Source: Ampelocalamus luodianensis (Eukaryota; Streptophyta; Magnoliopsida; Poales; Poaceae). From it: a stretch of 64,000 nt of DNA. Every line of letters starts with the position of its first letter. Within the stretch, counting starts at the first letter, position 1. This document shows, piece after piece, positions 33,526 through 46,700 of this stretch. The DNA lies in assembly GCA_036346255.1 (NCBI GenBank), contig CM070624.1, forward strand, positions 17,392,626 through 17,456,625, written 5' to 3'. Both the position numbers and the translations under genes were made by a program. A model generated the notes under the pieces. That model saw only the letters and a program-made list of their open reading frames with translations, did not search any database and had not been told where the DNA came from.

Positions 33526-35210
33526 TCAGCCATAACTGTTTTGTTCAACAAACTTTGTGGGCTTATTAACCGGTTTCTTACTCTTTTGGGGCACATACCC
33601 AAATCCTTCTTTTTTGAATGAACACTTTTGCTCATTTAAAAGCTTGTCAAGTGTTGTCTTACCCTTGAAGCACCGTTCCAAGCTTTTGCTTAGTTTGGTT
33701 ACTTGCTCCTTTAGCTCATTGTTTTCAACAACAAGTTTTACATCACAAAACTTAACATTATCACGATTAGAGTCAATATTAGAGCAACATGGCATGGCAA
33801 GTAGATCATAGCATGAAGTAGATGTACTAGTTCTAGCAATTTCTACACTAGGTATTTTATTAAAAATATCACATGCAATTCCAACACTAGCGCAAGACTT
33901 GCTTGAATTTTCTTGGATATGAGTTTCCTTCAGCTCCTAAGATTCTTTAAGAGAGATGTTCTTTCTTCAAGACCTTAAATTTTGTTTTTTTTTCAAGATA
34001 TTCATTCAATTCTTCCAACAAATCTATGAGCTCATCATATGAAAGTTCATTATCATTAAAGGATTTTATCTTATCTCCTTTTACCATGAGGCATGTAGGA
34101 GACGAGAAGAGTGATAGAGCCTCCTTGATGGTGATGCCAACAAATCCCTTTTTCTTGGGGGGGGGGGCTCATCCTCATCGGAGTCAGAATTGAAATTGGT
34201 GTACTTCTCATCAGAGTTCCGTTCTCCAATGTGAGGTTCATTCTTGTTGTCCTTATAAAGCTTTTTGAAAAGCTTCTCCTTGCTATTGAATTCCTTCTTC
34301 TTGAATGACTTGCCCTTATTATGTTTCTTAGTAGGGCAATGAGAGGCAATATGCCCCTTATTATCGCACTCATAACAACGGATGTTGCTATACCATTTGT
34401 TATCGTTGTAGGAGTGCCCCTTCTTTCCTTTTTCATGACTAGCGCTTTGGTATGAACGTCTTTTCATGAATCTCTTTATTCTTTCCACGAAGAGAGCCAA
34501 TTCCTCCTTGGGATCATCCTCATCATCCTCGAACTCATCACTCGACACCGCTTTGGCTTTGAAGGTGGTGACTTTCTTGCTCTTGGAAAATGATTATTCC
34601 AAAATCTCCTCCTTATCCTTCTTATACAACTCATTTGTTATGAGGTTGACCAAGAGTTGTGTTGGTGTCATCCTTGTCAACTCGGGTGAGTTGAGAAAAA
34701 GTGTCACCAAGATCTCATACTTTTTCCAACAAGGCCCTAAGCATTTTTCTCATACTATCAACATCGGTTAGTGACGTGCCTAGGCCTTTGAGTTCATTTA
34801 CAATGTTGTTGCGGTGAGAGTATATTTCATTTATATCCTCATGTGACAACATTATAAATGTATCATACTTAATCCGGAGCATATGCAATTTGGGTTCCTT
34901 GACCGTAGATGTTCCCTCATGGATTTCCAAGAGGGTAGTCCAAATGTCATGAGCGGTTTTCAAATTACTCACTCTATTGAACTCATCCACGTTCAAAGTA
35001 CCAAAGAGAGCATCAATGCTTGAGCATCTAAATGAACATTACACCCCTCAAATTCTGTGGGATGTAGTAGATCAAGAGGCATAACGTAACCCACATTTAC
35101 GATTTTTTATATGCTCAGACTCATAGTCTTTAAATAAATAGACATCATAATTTTCCAATATGCATAATTTGAGCCATCAAATAAAGTTACCTTTCCTATA
35201 ACAATTCCTC
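33526..35210 (-). pseudogene. Ty1/copia gag remnant
   Basis: Reading leftwards, the UBN2-type gag domain is at about 34715-34996 (LKTAHDIWTTLLEIHEGTS, HEDINEIYSHRNNIVNELKG). A segment with a CCHC knuckle, CYECDNKGHIASHC, follows at about 34370-34420, then an acidic stretch, and at 33526-33795 a coiled-coil-like segment (VVENNELKEQVTKLSKSLE) usual in this family. Frame breaks and a G-run near 34160 interrupt it. No pol is present: the element is truncated near 33520. The gag type resembles SIRE/Opie-like elements. Confidence 0.8.
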
Positions 35211-35262
35211 ACTAGCAATCATTTTCTCTTAGACAGTTAAGTCTAAATCAATGAGAGACCAA

Positions 35263-35274
35263 GCTCTAATACCA
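35263..35274 (-). promoter_or_regulatory. Copia primer-binding site
   Basis: On the minus strand this reads TGGTATTAGAGC, one change from the TGGTATCAGAGC complementary to initiator tRNA-Met. It lies between the gag remnant and the LTR that begins near 35277. Confidence 0.75.
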
Positions 35275-35276
35275 TT

Positions 35277-38200
35277 TATAGGATCAAAAATAACCGACTA
35301 GAGATGGGTGAATAGGAGGTTCTAAAATAGTTTTGCTTTCTAAAACTAATTTCTACAAATTTAGAACTAAGCAAGATTTATATTGTAATTCAAGACCTAC
35401 TCAATTCAGATAAAGCTAAGGCACCACAAGACAAAACTCTATAAATATATCTCTAATAATTAAATAAGACAATATCAATTTGCTAGAAATATAAATACGT
35501 AAAGTAGAGGCAAAGTAATAACCAAATGATGACACACTATGTTTTGTCGTGGTATCGAAGACTTGCTGGTCTTCACTAGTCCATGTTGAGGAAAGCCCAA
35601 GTAACTTGGACCGGCTCCACGAATTAAGCCTTGCTCCTCGATTTTACTAATGGATGTTCTTCCTCCACTCCGGAGATGGCGAACACCGAATCACTCACAA
35701 TTGGGCGCCAGGCCTCTTCACAATCTCCTTGAAAAGATCATCGTGCGAACTCCCGCCAAGCCGTCTAGGTGCCGACAAAGACCAAGAGTAAAGAACCACA
35801 ATCTTCGCTTGACGGCAATCAAGTGCCAAGGATCAATCTAGAAATGAATGCACTTGAATTTTGGTCAACAACCTCACAATGAATGCAATAAGCGTATATG
35901 AGGTGTAGAGAGTATACTCTTAGCTCAAGGATGTTAAATAAGATCTCCTCTCTTTGTCCTTGAACTGGTGGAGGGGTATTTATACCTCCCACAAACAAAT
36001 TCGATCGTTACAGGCAAGGACCTAAAGTTTTCAGCGCGAGCGATGGTACCGCCGTTCCTCGGCCGGTACTACCGCACTTCCATCGACTGCACAGTAACGA
36101 CTATATCAGACATAATTAACACCTCTAAACTAGCCGTTGAAAAGGCAGCACGGTACTACCACCAATGTAAATGCGGTAGTTCCGCTCTCCGATCATTCCG
36201 TTCACACAGGGTGGTACTACCGCTTTCCTTAGAGGCCCAAAACTGGCCCTATTTGGAAATAATGTACCATCAACTAAGTTTAGGTCAGACAGGGCTACGG
36301 TAGTCCGGCTCAGGATATGCGGTCATACCGCGATGTGGTAGTTCCGCTAAAAGAACTCTGGTACTACGGCTTTTCAGGGGAGCAAACACGCTCCTAAAGG
36401 TTTCTCTCTGCAAAATATGAACTGCCAACTAGGTTTTGGTCTAACCGGGTTGCGGTAGTACCGCACCACCTTTTCGATCATACCTCTGTGCGGTAGTACC
36501 TGTCAGACCCGGGTATTAATACACCCAGATCCTCTGTGCATTTCTGGACTAGTCCCATGATCAGTAGCTAGTCCACACAGTAAACAAAATGATAACAAAG
36601 TCATATCACAACTTTATTAATAAATAATGACAGAGTTAATTACAAAGGAGGCTTACAGGCCCACAATAAAATAAACACAGCGGAAGACGAAGAAGTAGTA
36701 GGGTCCAGTTAATCTGCCACACGCAATCGACTGGGGAAGCGGCCTAGTCGTCGAGATCCACATCGGTAGCAAAGTTCTTCTCCTCTGAAATTTTGTTTGC
36801 ATAAGCAAGAATGAGCACAACTTCCGTGCTCGCAAGTTACACCCAAAAGTAATGAATGACATGCATATATGGATGTAACAAAGGATGGCTTATAAGGTAA
36901 TTTGCATAAAGCAGCATTTTCTTTAAATACTTGTACTAAGTTCCAAAGCAGGTATTTTATAACTAAAATTCTCAATTTTATAGTCAGATAACATTCACAC
37001 ATGATTGGTGAAGGATACCCTCCTATCACATGGCTTTCTGCCCAATTCCTATTTGGATAAACCAGTTTTAAAGAAGTCTTTTTCAGACAAAACCAAAGTC
37101 TAACTTTGAGTAGTTCTGCTAGCATGTCCATGACCGTGGACACGGCTATTCGAATAGTTTTACACTCTGCAGAGGTTATGCAGCTTTACCCACATGACAA
37201 GACTTCTCTAGTTTGTCCTATATATCTATGCCACCGCTCACTACCTTTGGTAAGCGGTCTAGAGCACGTGTCGAGGCCTTTACAATGTTCTCGTCTTAAT
37301 GTATTTGTGCGCTAAGGTTTCGCTACCATTGGATGGCCATCCTCCTAAGCCCCTCTGCGCGGATGGGTCTCTTGTCGACCAACACCCATACCAACAACAT
37401 AGCACCAATGACACTAAGACATCACAAATTATTTAGCCAAGTCCCGCCCACACAGGACATGTGGTGGTACGGTTAGGCGTCGCATCATGCGCTCGAAGAC
37501 CGGTCCTTAACTGACTTGGGCAACTTTCCAACAAAACCCATGGGCCTCAACCATCCCGATTGAGCCCGTGCATAAACTTGCACCCACCGAACATCCATTA
37601 TGCCCAAGTCCAAACTATTTTTATTTATTTCATTTTTCAAAGTCATAAACTTCCATAACATACCGATGTCATGGATACAATTCGAACAACAATTGATTTA
37701 TGGCTGAAATTTCTCAAAATAAACATGTTTGGTCTATAAGCATGGCTAAGCTCGATTTTTCTCAAAATGTTCTAGTTCATACTATCGTATCAACCAGTTT
37801 TACCTATGGTGACAATATGTTTGCTTCAATTATCAAAATTGGCTATACAAAGGAGTTTAGGCATAACTATACATTTAAAACATGACTTTAAATTACTGAT
37901 ATAAATAAGCATGCGATAATAATTTAAAAGAATATAAATAATTTGAAATAATGGGATCAACATGATCAAGGGTATAACTTGCCTTGCTTGTTTACTCGTT
38001 GCTCTTAAATGGCGTCAAATCCGGTCGTCCAAGTCGTTAAATCTATACGTGAAAACGAGCTAAATTCAAATAACACTCAAATAAAATCCAAATAAAATCC
38101 AAAATAAATACTGGGAGGAAGGTATTGATTTTATATGAATATAGGAATTTGAATCAGCGGAATCGGAGTTCGTATGAGGAGAACAAAATTATAGAAAATG

Positions 38201-40411
38201 ACATGCATGCATAAGCACTATTCATGCATGGTACTGTAGCATTTGCATGTGACATGAAGAAATGTCGATGCCGGGCGAGAGGAAAGGATAGATGGCCGGT
38301 GAACCACAAAAATGGAATCCCGGGAGCAAGACGGACCCATCGATGGTGGTCGCGTGCGTCGCGAAGGTCCGGTTAGCGGCGACGTGCAAAACAAAGTCGG
38401 ATGAATAGTAGCACCCGATGAGCCGGGTATTTTGGAGTAACGGAAGGGAGCATCGCGTAGAACGTTGCGAGACGAAGCCAACGGTGTGGATGATATCGCC
38501 GGGGAATCAAAAACGGCACCGGAAATGACGATAGAAGGTTGTTCGGTCGCTCGCGCAAAACTTTTACTTGCGGCGGAGATAGAGGGGAGAATTCTAGGGA
38601 TATGAAGAGGACGTCGAGGGGCACGCCGCGATATGGTCGGCTCGGGAAATGAGTAACCGAGGAGAGAGAACGGAGGAGATATTATTAATGGATCAAAATA
38701 AATAACAGAAAATAAATAAAATCTAAAAATTACGAAATAAATACTAAAAATAGTAGATGAATTTAGACGAATTTAGGAGAAAGAATCAACGGATTTGGAG
38801 TTTGTATGTGAGAGAAATAATTTTTGGAAGATTAAACATGTGTATGTACAAACTTGCCATGACTAGATAAATATGCACTATTCATCATCTTCTTCAACGA
38901 AACAGCCACTATGGAAAGAAAAGAAAAGATGGCAGTGCTGGCCAAAGGAAAGGAAAGAGTGATCGGCGAATGACAAAAATGGATTGCTCACCTTGCAACG
39001 AGGCCGTAGGAGGTGGCGGCATGGCGACGGTGGCGGTGACGGCGGCGGCGAAGCGCACGAGTAGTGCGGTGGTGCCGCAGCGGCGGCGCTCCGGCGATGC
39101 TCCGGCGACGAGAGGGTGAGCATGACGTAGACCACGACGTCGCGATGCCGGAGAAGGTGACGGTGGTGGAGGAGCTCCACTAACGGGGGCGCTAGAGGCG
39201 CCGGACGACGATCGGCCGGCGAGAGGAAGAGCTTCACTGCGTCGTGGAGGAAGGGAGGGAGGAGCTGAGTTTTCAGGGGATGGATGAGCGAGAGGAGAGG
39301 CACCTGATGCTGCTATTTATAGGACCGGAGAGGAGCCGAGGAGGGAGAACGGGAGGCGAGATTAATGGTGGACAGTGGCGTGATTAGCGAAATTGAGGTG
39401 CTTAAGGAAAGGAGTAATGGGCTAAAATGGGGAAGGTGATGACCGGAGAATTGAATTCCATAAATTTCGTGAAGAAATGGGGTGGAAATCACGGATATGG
39501 GAAGCTTTTGTTGGCCTCTAATGGCTGTCGGGGCTGTGCATTGCTCTCTGGACAGAAATGGAACCGTTTCGTTTGAGGAAGAAAGGGAGGAGAAGAAAGG
39601 AATAAATGAGACAAAGGAAAGTATGTATTGATTGAAAGCAAATTTGGCAAGGTGGTAGTGCATGCATGGGGCTTTGGGGGTTAAGCGTGCATGGGCTTGG
39701 GCAGTGCAAAGATGGGTGACCGAATGGGAACCCATTTTTTTATTTAAATTATTATTTTTTTTCCCGAAATTACTGTTCATAGTGTACTGTGCAAGTATAC
39801 TGTTTATGAGGTGCGGACGGTCCGAATGATTACATGATTTTCGGATTTTAAATAAATCAATAAATCAAATAGATTTTTAGAAAATAGCAAATAGAGTCCA
39901 AAAATTCTAGAAAAATTCACAAAAATAAATACCTTGATACGATCCCAATAAAAGAATAACTTTATTTATTTTTATTTTGGTAACAGCACTTTGGGATGTT
40001 ACAGTACCTTCAAGTAAACGTCGGTACTACCAACTTTTTTGAGAAAAGCAAAGTTGGCTTTCCAAATAAACTCTAAGTGCATGCATGATCCTAGATTGAT
40101 CCAAATGACACAAGAACATATTGTCAAGTTACTGGTCATGATCTCTCTTAATAGAACGACATTTAACCTAAAATCCAGTCTTCCATCCTTTTTCTCTTAA
40201 GATCGATAAAATTCAAAAAAGGATCCTAGACTATTTATACCTTGTCTTGAACCATATTGATCTTTAGGTTGACCTTTAGCATGCATCTGCAGGTTGTTAT
40301 ATTCGTCACTAGGACTAAACTTTTTAAACACTCAATAAACATGTTAGTCCCATATTCACATATTGTCATTAATTTTCAAAACAATTTTTAGGGGCCTAGA
40401 TGCTTCCAGAG
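35277..40411 (-). mobile_element. Copia 5' LTR, split by a solo LTR
   Basis: The LTR parts are 35277-36500 and 40004 to about 40411. They contain many GCGGTAGTACCGC-like words (about 36030-36500, 40010-40035), an unusual internal repeat. The outer part contains GCATCTAGGCCCC on the minus strand, common near the start of SIRE/Opie-type LTRs. The exact outer end lies between about 40410 and 40422. Confidence 0.65.
36501..40003 (-). mobile_element. 3.5-kb solo LTR inside the copia LTR
   Basis: On the minus strand it runs from TGTAACATCCCAAAG to ACCCGGGTCTGACA. GTACC lies directly on both sides (36496-36500 and 40004-40008), a perfect 5-bp duplication. No coding sequence, primer site or second LTR is visible. 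Its ends and an internal CTATTCGAATAG relate it to the LTRs at 25814-30518 and 61737-64000. Confidence 0.85.
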
Positions 40412-40723
40412 TGTTGTATATCATCTCGTTTCGAGAACCGATTACGTGTGGACCCTTTACCTAAACAAAGACTCATTAGTGGAGCTATCGGCCCACAAGG
40501 CCTATTAGCCCGTTTAGTCCCATATTACTTATTTATGCATAAAGGGGGACCTCATCTCCATATATAAAGGGGGCAGAGGGCTCTCATTGTACACATAAGC
40601 CTACGGGCAAAGAGATAAATAAAGATAGAGGACTGGGACTATATCATTGTGTTCTTGTATATTGTTTATTATTTGCGAGTTGAGAGTTTTGTTCGTCGGC
40701 AACACGACCTCGAATATACAACA
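40412..40723 (+). mobile_element. Probable short solo LTR
   Basis: A 312-bp stretch beginning TGTTGTATATC and ending GAATATACAACA, so the tips are inverted repeats (TGTTGTATA). Inside are a TATATAAA box at about 40560 and AATAAA-like signals after it, as in an LTR on the plus strand. The flanking five bases (CAGAG and GTAAC) do not match, so it may have recombined. Confidence 0.55.
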
Positions 40724-40904
40724 GTAACTACGTTGTAATCTAAAAAAAGTAACTTCGTTGTACTGCACCTATGGCTTAATTGGGTTGAAAGTATCTAAGT
40801 TGTACTAGACCTATGACTCTAGGGCTGCACCACCATAACACAAATGTTAGCCAATTTTCCAATCATGTATGAAGTCTAGTCTTTGGCTAAATTGACACAT
40901 TTCT

Positions 40905-41275
40905 AATTTGTAATAGCAAAACTAGGTCTGCTCATACAAAATTGCAAAATGGCATCGCGACAGACACCTACCGCACTCCCAGTCCATGCCCTTGCAGTCC
41001 GTGGTAGGTCACCTGCTGCACTCCCAAACCGTGGCAGGTGGCCTGCCGCGCTCCTAGTCCACGACAATAACGTGCCTGCCCATGGTAGGCATGTGCGCAT
41101 GCCATCCTACCGTGGACTGGGAGCGTGGCAGGTGGCCTGTCGCCGATTGAGAGGGTGGTGGGTGGCTTCCACAGAATAAGAGCGCGGTAGGGGAAACATG
41201 TTGTCTGCCTAGCCTACCATTTTTGCCATTTCATATGCGAGAGGGCTAGATTTGCTATTTTGTTCAAAAAAGCGG
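40905..41275. mobile_element. Inverted-repeat element, GGTAGGTGGC family
   Basis: The left arm (AATAGCAAAACTAG, then CAAAATTGCAAAATGGCA) mirrors the right arm (AAATAGCAAATCTAG, then TGAAATGGCAAAAATGG when reverse complemented). The GC-rich core is built of CCGTGGCAGGTGGCCTGCCGC-like palindromic words. Non-coding; related pieces are at 3120-3410 and 10930-11130. Confidence 0.65.
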
Positions 41276-41279
41276 CCAT

Positions 41280-41870
41280 ATAAGTCAAAAACTCATATGA
41301 AGTATGGGGATGGGAAATGGATATGAATTATTTGTATTATTTGACTGCCATATTCGATAGGATACAAATACAGTACATATTTTCCCATCCGATTAACAAT
41401 TTCTCTCCTATTCGTGTTTGAATTCGAATTTGCATAACAAAATATGGATGTGAATATGGTATGGAATCTTACCATCCAAAATATTGTTTTATCCGTACTA
41501 TTCATATTTGCATTCGACGAAGCAATATATGTATTTTATTGCAATGCAGCTAATTGGTTGTATAAGTTTTTTTTAATTCAGCTTGAATTCATGTTGCTTT
41601 AGGTGAAATAAATAAATTAGAATAATTAAGTGTGACTACGACATAAAGTGTCATTAATATTTTCACATCACATAACTTATGAGGGTATCCGTATCCGACC
41701 AAATTGATTATATATTTTATTCGAATTTGTATTCGTTATGACATTTGATTTCTATTCATATTCGAGCATATTTGAATTTGTATATTCGTATTTGTTAAAA
41801 ATGCAAATACAAAAGTGGTTTCTCCACAATTCGTATTCGATCAGTTTCCACCCCTAGGAGTCGGTCCGTC
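41280..41870. repeat. AT-rich repeat with ATTCGAAT/ATATTCG words
   Basis: Dense variants of ATTCGAATTTG and CATATTCG in both orientations. This resembles the subterminal part of a DNA transposon, but no ends or duplication could be fixed. No coding potential. Confidence 0.45.
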
Positions 41871-42463
41871 ATAGAACCTTTAGTTTTAAGGACAAAATTC
41901 TTAAGGGCCTGTTTGGGATTCTGTATTCACATATGGATTTTGCAGAAACCATCTGTCGGTGATCTAGAACTGATCTTACGTATGATTGTTTGATTCAATG
42001 GTCTTCAAAATTGATCACGCAGAGAGAAAGACACAGGGATTTTTATACAGGTTCAAGCCTTCTCCGGAAAGAATAACAACCCTACTCCTATGTGTATTGT
42101 ATTGAGTATGATGGTTACAATCAAGAGAAAGACTCGGATTCGTGCTCCTGATTGCCCTAGTGCATGTCTTCGTGCCCCTCCCCCGATCCTCTGACTGTAG
42201 CTCTTATATAGTGTACGAAGAGGTGACCATTTCTCCAGGTCAAGAGACGCCTTATTATCTCATATAACAGGCGTATTAATGGTAGTTATTGCCGAAGTAG
42301 TAATCTCTCCACGTCGTCCGACAGTTACTTGTCAAAGATAGAGGTGTATTACGTGCAGTTATTCCTGAGAATAACGGCGTATGTTGTCTGCTTAGATTCC
42401 ATAATCAATTGGGCCTACTCGTCTGCAAGCTCTATTGATTACAGGGTGGTCGTAACTGACCTA

Positions 42464-42634
42464 GTCGTAGAAGGACTTACAACGACATGATGGTTGTAGA
42501 AGAGCTTATGACCATGAGGTAGTCGTAGAAAATCTTACGACTAGGTACTGGTCGTAGAAGAACTTACAACCGGGAGATGATCGTAGAAGAGCTTACAATC
42601 AAGAGGTAGCCGTAGAAGGACTTACGACCACTTA
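42464..42634. repeat. 29-bp minisatellite, six units
   Basis: Units like GTCGTAGAAG.ACTTACGAC start at 42464, 42493, 42522, 42551, 42580 and 42609, exactly 29 bp apart. Each unit contains an imperfect palindrome (GTCGTAGAAGN CTTACGAC). It lies within a longer non-coding repeat, about 41960-42660. Confidence 0.9.
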
Positions 42635-42639
42635 TCCAG

Positions 42640-43796
42640 CTTCTCCTCATGAACATTAAGGGGTATACTCAAAAACCATATGATGGTACATTTATCCATA
42701 ATAAGAATTACGACTAAATAATTAAATAAGGATTATTAGATGCTCGTCACCCTCCATTCAATGGAAATGAATATTTATTTTCTTTAATTTTTTCTCCATA
42801 TTTTCCGTATTCTAAACATGGCTTTGGTTTCTCTCAAAACTCACTTTTGGGGGCTTCTGCTTCTATGCCTTCTAGCTAAGAAGCTAACTACCGTGTTTGT
42901 TGTCAAATAACAAGAAAGCAGATGGGAAATTCAGTCCTAGACAAAACCGGGTGAACGACACAGGTTTTTGGTGTCATTGTCCAGCAATGGTTAGATCAAA
43001 TCTTTTCCAAATTTACAAAAGAGGGTGCTTGCCAGCCATGGTTGATTAAAACTTTTCATCAGCATTGTACTAATATATGAAGATTTTCCCTCGTAAAAAA
43101 TGGATGAAGATGTATTTATCAGCAAGGCATGAATAAGGTATTTCCATTATAGAAGTACACGTAGAATAGGAGCTTACCAGTCAGAGATCAATTGTACAGT
43201 TGATAACTTAAGTTCATTACTACTCTGCAATTTGTTATCTTCAATGTTCAGTTTTTAGTATCAGCCACACTCGTCAATTTTGGTTCCTCTACTGCGTGTT
43301 GTTCTAATTGTTTTCTGCAATGATAAAATGATGAGCACTGAAAAATTGAAACTAGCATTCCATGTATCAATTTAGTCTTGTCATTCCTTGCAGCTGCTTC
43401 AATACATGTTAAAACTGACACTTTGTCATACTGTACTTACTGTGATTTCTTGATACTAAATCAAATGTTAACAATAAGTTGTTGGACGAGAAATGCTTCC
43501 TGAAGGAAGTTTTAGTTGCTTAATTTAAGAGTCTTTCCCCATTTTGATATGTTTCCAGTGCAAGATTGGACAAATGCATGAATTGCATATTCACGCGCGT
43601 TGTTTTCTCCCAATTAAATGGTAAAATTAGGTCTGTCCAACCTCCCTAGTTGCAAGTAGACACATAGAAATGAACACATGCATTACAGCATTAGTCAAGG
43701 AATGGATACCATAGCATAAGACGAACACAACAAGCAGATATCAACACAATGAACTACTGTTACAGTACAGTTTACACCGGTCAATGCAGATCCTCT
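42640..43796. other. 3' flank of the U-box gene
   Basis: The stop codon of the U-box gene is at 43797-43799, so its 3' UTR extends leftwards here. AT-rich sequence, no other feature recognised. Confidence 0.4.
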
Positions 43797-46700
43797 TCAG
43801 CGTTGGCTCCACTTCTTGAGCATGCAGGTCAAGGCCCTCGTGAACCTCTTGGACCTCAACCTGCTCAGCCGCGGCTTCTTGCTGTCGCTCTGCTCGGCCG
43901 CCGTCTTCACGGCAGGCGCCACCACCACCACCTCCTGCTGCTGCTGCTGCGCGGCTGCCTGGCTCACCACCTCGTGCAGCTGCACCCGCGGCTGCAGCTG
44001 CTCGAGCTCGCGCTGCCGCTGCTCCCGGAACAGCCTCAACAGCCTCTGCGCCTTGTCCTTGGCCCTGCCCGTGCCGTTGGCCGTCAGGGACACCAGCGCT
44101 GGGATCACACCTTCCTGGAGCACCGTCTGGCTGCTGCCCTCGTCGCCGCTGCAGATGATCCACAGGCAAGACACGGCCTTCTCCTTCTCCGCGGGCTCGC
44201 CGTTGTCGAGGATGAGCACGATGGCGCCCACCATGGCCGGGTTGGCCGCGATCTCTTTCTTGCCAGCCCGGGACAGTGCCAGGTTGATCAGGACGGTGAG
44301 GGCCTTGTCCGTCCACGCGGACGAAGGCGTCAGGACGGCGTGCAGGGTCTGGATGATGCCGAAGGAGATGAGGGACGGGATGTTGGGCGAGTGCAGGGAG
44401 AGGTTGTATAGCGTGAGGAGGGCGTCAAGGCGGCAGGTGTTGCTTCGGGAGCCGTCTTCTCGCAGGCTCTTGATCAGGAATGGGATGGCCTCGCTCGAAC
44501 CGATGGTCGCCTGCGCCTCAGGGAGACAGGAGAGGTTCAGGAACATTGCGATGGCAGCTTCGCAGGTTTCCGGCTTCTGTATCATCTGCTCCATCAGAGG
44601 GATAACTCCGGCGGAGAGCAGCTGTTTCTTGTTCCTGGAAACCAAATGCAAAGGTGATATGATGAAGGCAACTGAGCTCAAAACATCTACCTACAATGCC
44701 TACTGGGGCAGATATTAAAAAAAAAGGACTGTCTATTTATAAGTTGCCTGAAATTTTCTTAAATTTAAGTCATTTGTTGTGACCATTGAATCAATATCCA
44801 ATCATATGACATCCATTGAATCAATATCCAATCATATGACATACCAATCTCTACATAAATTCAATAGTCACAACAAGTGACTTAAACTTAAGAAAATTTC
44901 AGGCAACTTAAAACTAGCAAAACCGATTAAAAAAACAATAAAAACAATGCTACTGGGGCATGCATGTATTAGAAGCCTTACTGACACTATGATTAGAGCA
45001 AAAAATAAAAAATGAAAAAGCATCATTGATACCTGTCATTGCTGACAGCAAGATTAAAAAGAGCCATCATTCCAACCTCCTGAGATTGCACGTCTTCTCT
45101 GCAGACGGCCATCTTCAGAAAGTGGATAAGTGGCTCAGTAATACCATTAGCACCCATGTAGTTCCTAAGTTCATCATCATCCTTCATCAGGAACCTGATC
45201 TGCTCGACCATCTCACGTTGCTCATCTATACACTTACCATTCTTGTTCAGCACAAGCAGCCAACGTTCACATCTCTCGGGTGCAGCCTCTCCGGAGTTCT
45301 GATGAGAACAGTTATCCGGGGAGGCTTCAACTTCGCATATCTCGGATACAACCTCTTCAGAGTTCTGACGTGAGCGCTTCTCCAAGGCAACTTCACTGTC
45401 CAACTTGACGTCATCCTTTGCCCTAGTGTCTTCAAACAAAACCGTGCTAACGCCATTAGTCACCAGACATTGGCTACTTTTTAGGGATGCTATCCTCAAA
45501 TATTTGAGCTTGGGAGATTCCGGTGGTGCGGATGGAACTAGAACCCCGTTCTGTTCACACCAAGATGCTATCAGACCCTTGATGCAGTAATTAGGTGTCA
45601 TGGAGAGCTGGGACAACTGTTTCCGAGTTTTTGGGCAGGTTGTGTTGCCACTGTCAAACCATTTCTCAATGCAAGCTCGCTCGTATGTCTGACCGGATGC
45701 GATGACAACAGGGTCATACATGAGCTGCAAGGATATTGGACACCTTAGTTCCTCAGGTGGCAATGGCATGCTCCCTGATAACCCTTTAATCTGTCTTAAT
45801 TTAAAGGAGCCAGTCCTAGATAGGTGCCTCTCAAGAGCATGACCATTTCCATGGAGATCAATCGAGCTAGACACTGAACTGGAGGAGCGTGACGGGCTTG
45901 AGCACTGGGAGTTGGTGTACTCTGTTGTTTCGCTTCTAAAAAGGTTTGAGTATTTCCTCATGAGATGCAGTAGATAGGATGCGATCGATTCTTTCTTTGT
46001 GTCTTCCTCTGCATGGGCTCTCTCAAGAAGCCTTCTAAGCGCTCTTCTCTCTGTAAGAGCTGCTGCAGATGATGCAATCCCGACCCTAAAAGCAGTTTGC
46101 CGGAAAAATTCAAGTTCATTGTCATCAAGGAACCCATTGGATTTCTTCTCATTCTGAATTAGTTGATTAACTTCATCACCAACTTGCTTTTCAGATTGAT
46201 GCAAAGCAAAAACTGCATTCTCCAGCTCATGTGCAATCTCTGGGATCTGAAATTTTACGAAGGCAGATAATTATAAGAGGAATATGTATGGAATTTTTTT
46301 TCTAAATTAAATCATGAGAAAACAGTAAATAGCTGAAGGCTACTCCATGGCAAACTCATTCATCCATAAGGATGTCATATCAAGGTAGTGAAGAAGGATC
46401 AAAACTATGCCAAAATTATAATCCCTTTAAAGTCGGCTTATGATAAAATGGACCCATAACCCATTAGGATCCATTAGAATTTGTAATAGAAATTATAGGT
46501 ATATGGTTCAACAAAAAGAACTGACAAAGGTATGTTTGTGCATGACCACCGACAACCTGAGAATTAATTGCTTCTGGAAGTGTTTCTTCCACTTGGTGAA
46601 GACTTTCCAGAAGTGCGTGTCTTGCTTTCTCAAATTTTGTAAGAACACATTCTGCTGTAAGAGCCTGCAATACAGTAAGCATGTTAGGTACAAAATATTG

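Noticed and set aside
42464..42634. CRISPR-like regular repeats
   Set aside because: Units are contiguous 29-bp tandem copies with no unique spacers, in a plant genome; it is a minisatellite.
43749..44718. Two long plus-strand frames (220 and 300 codons)
   Set aside because: They are antisense to the last exon of the U-box gene, which has clear ARM-repeat coding on the minus strand.
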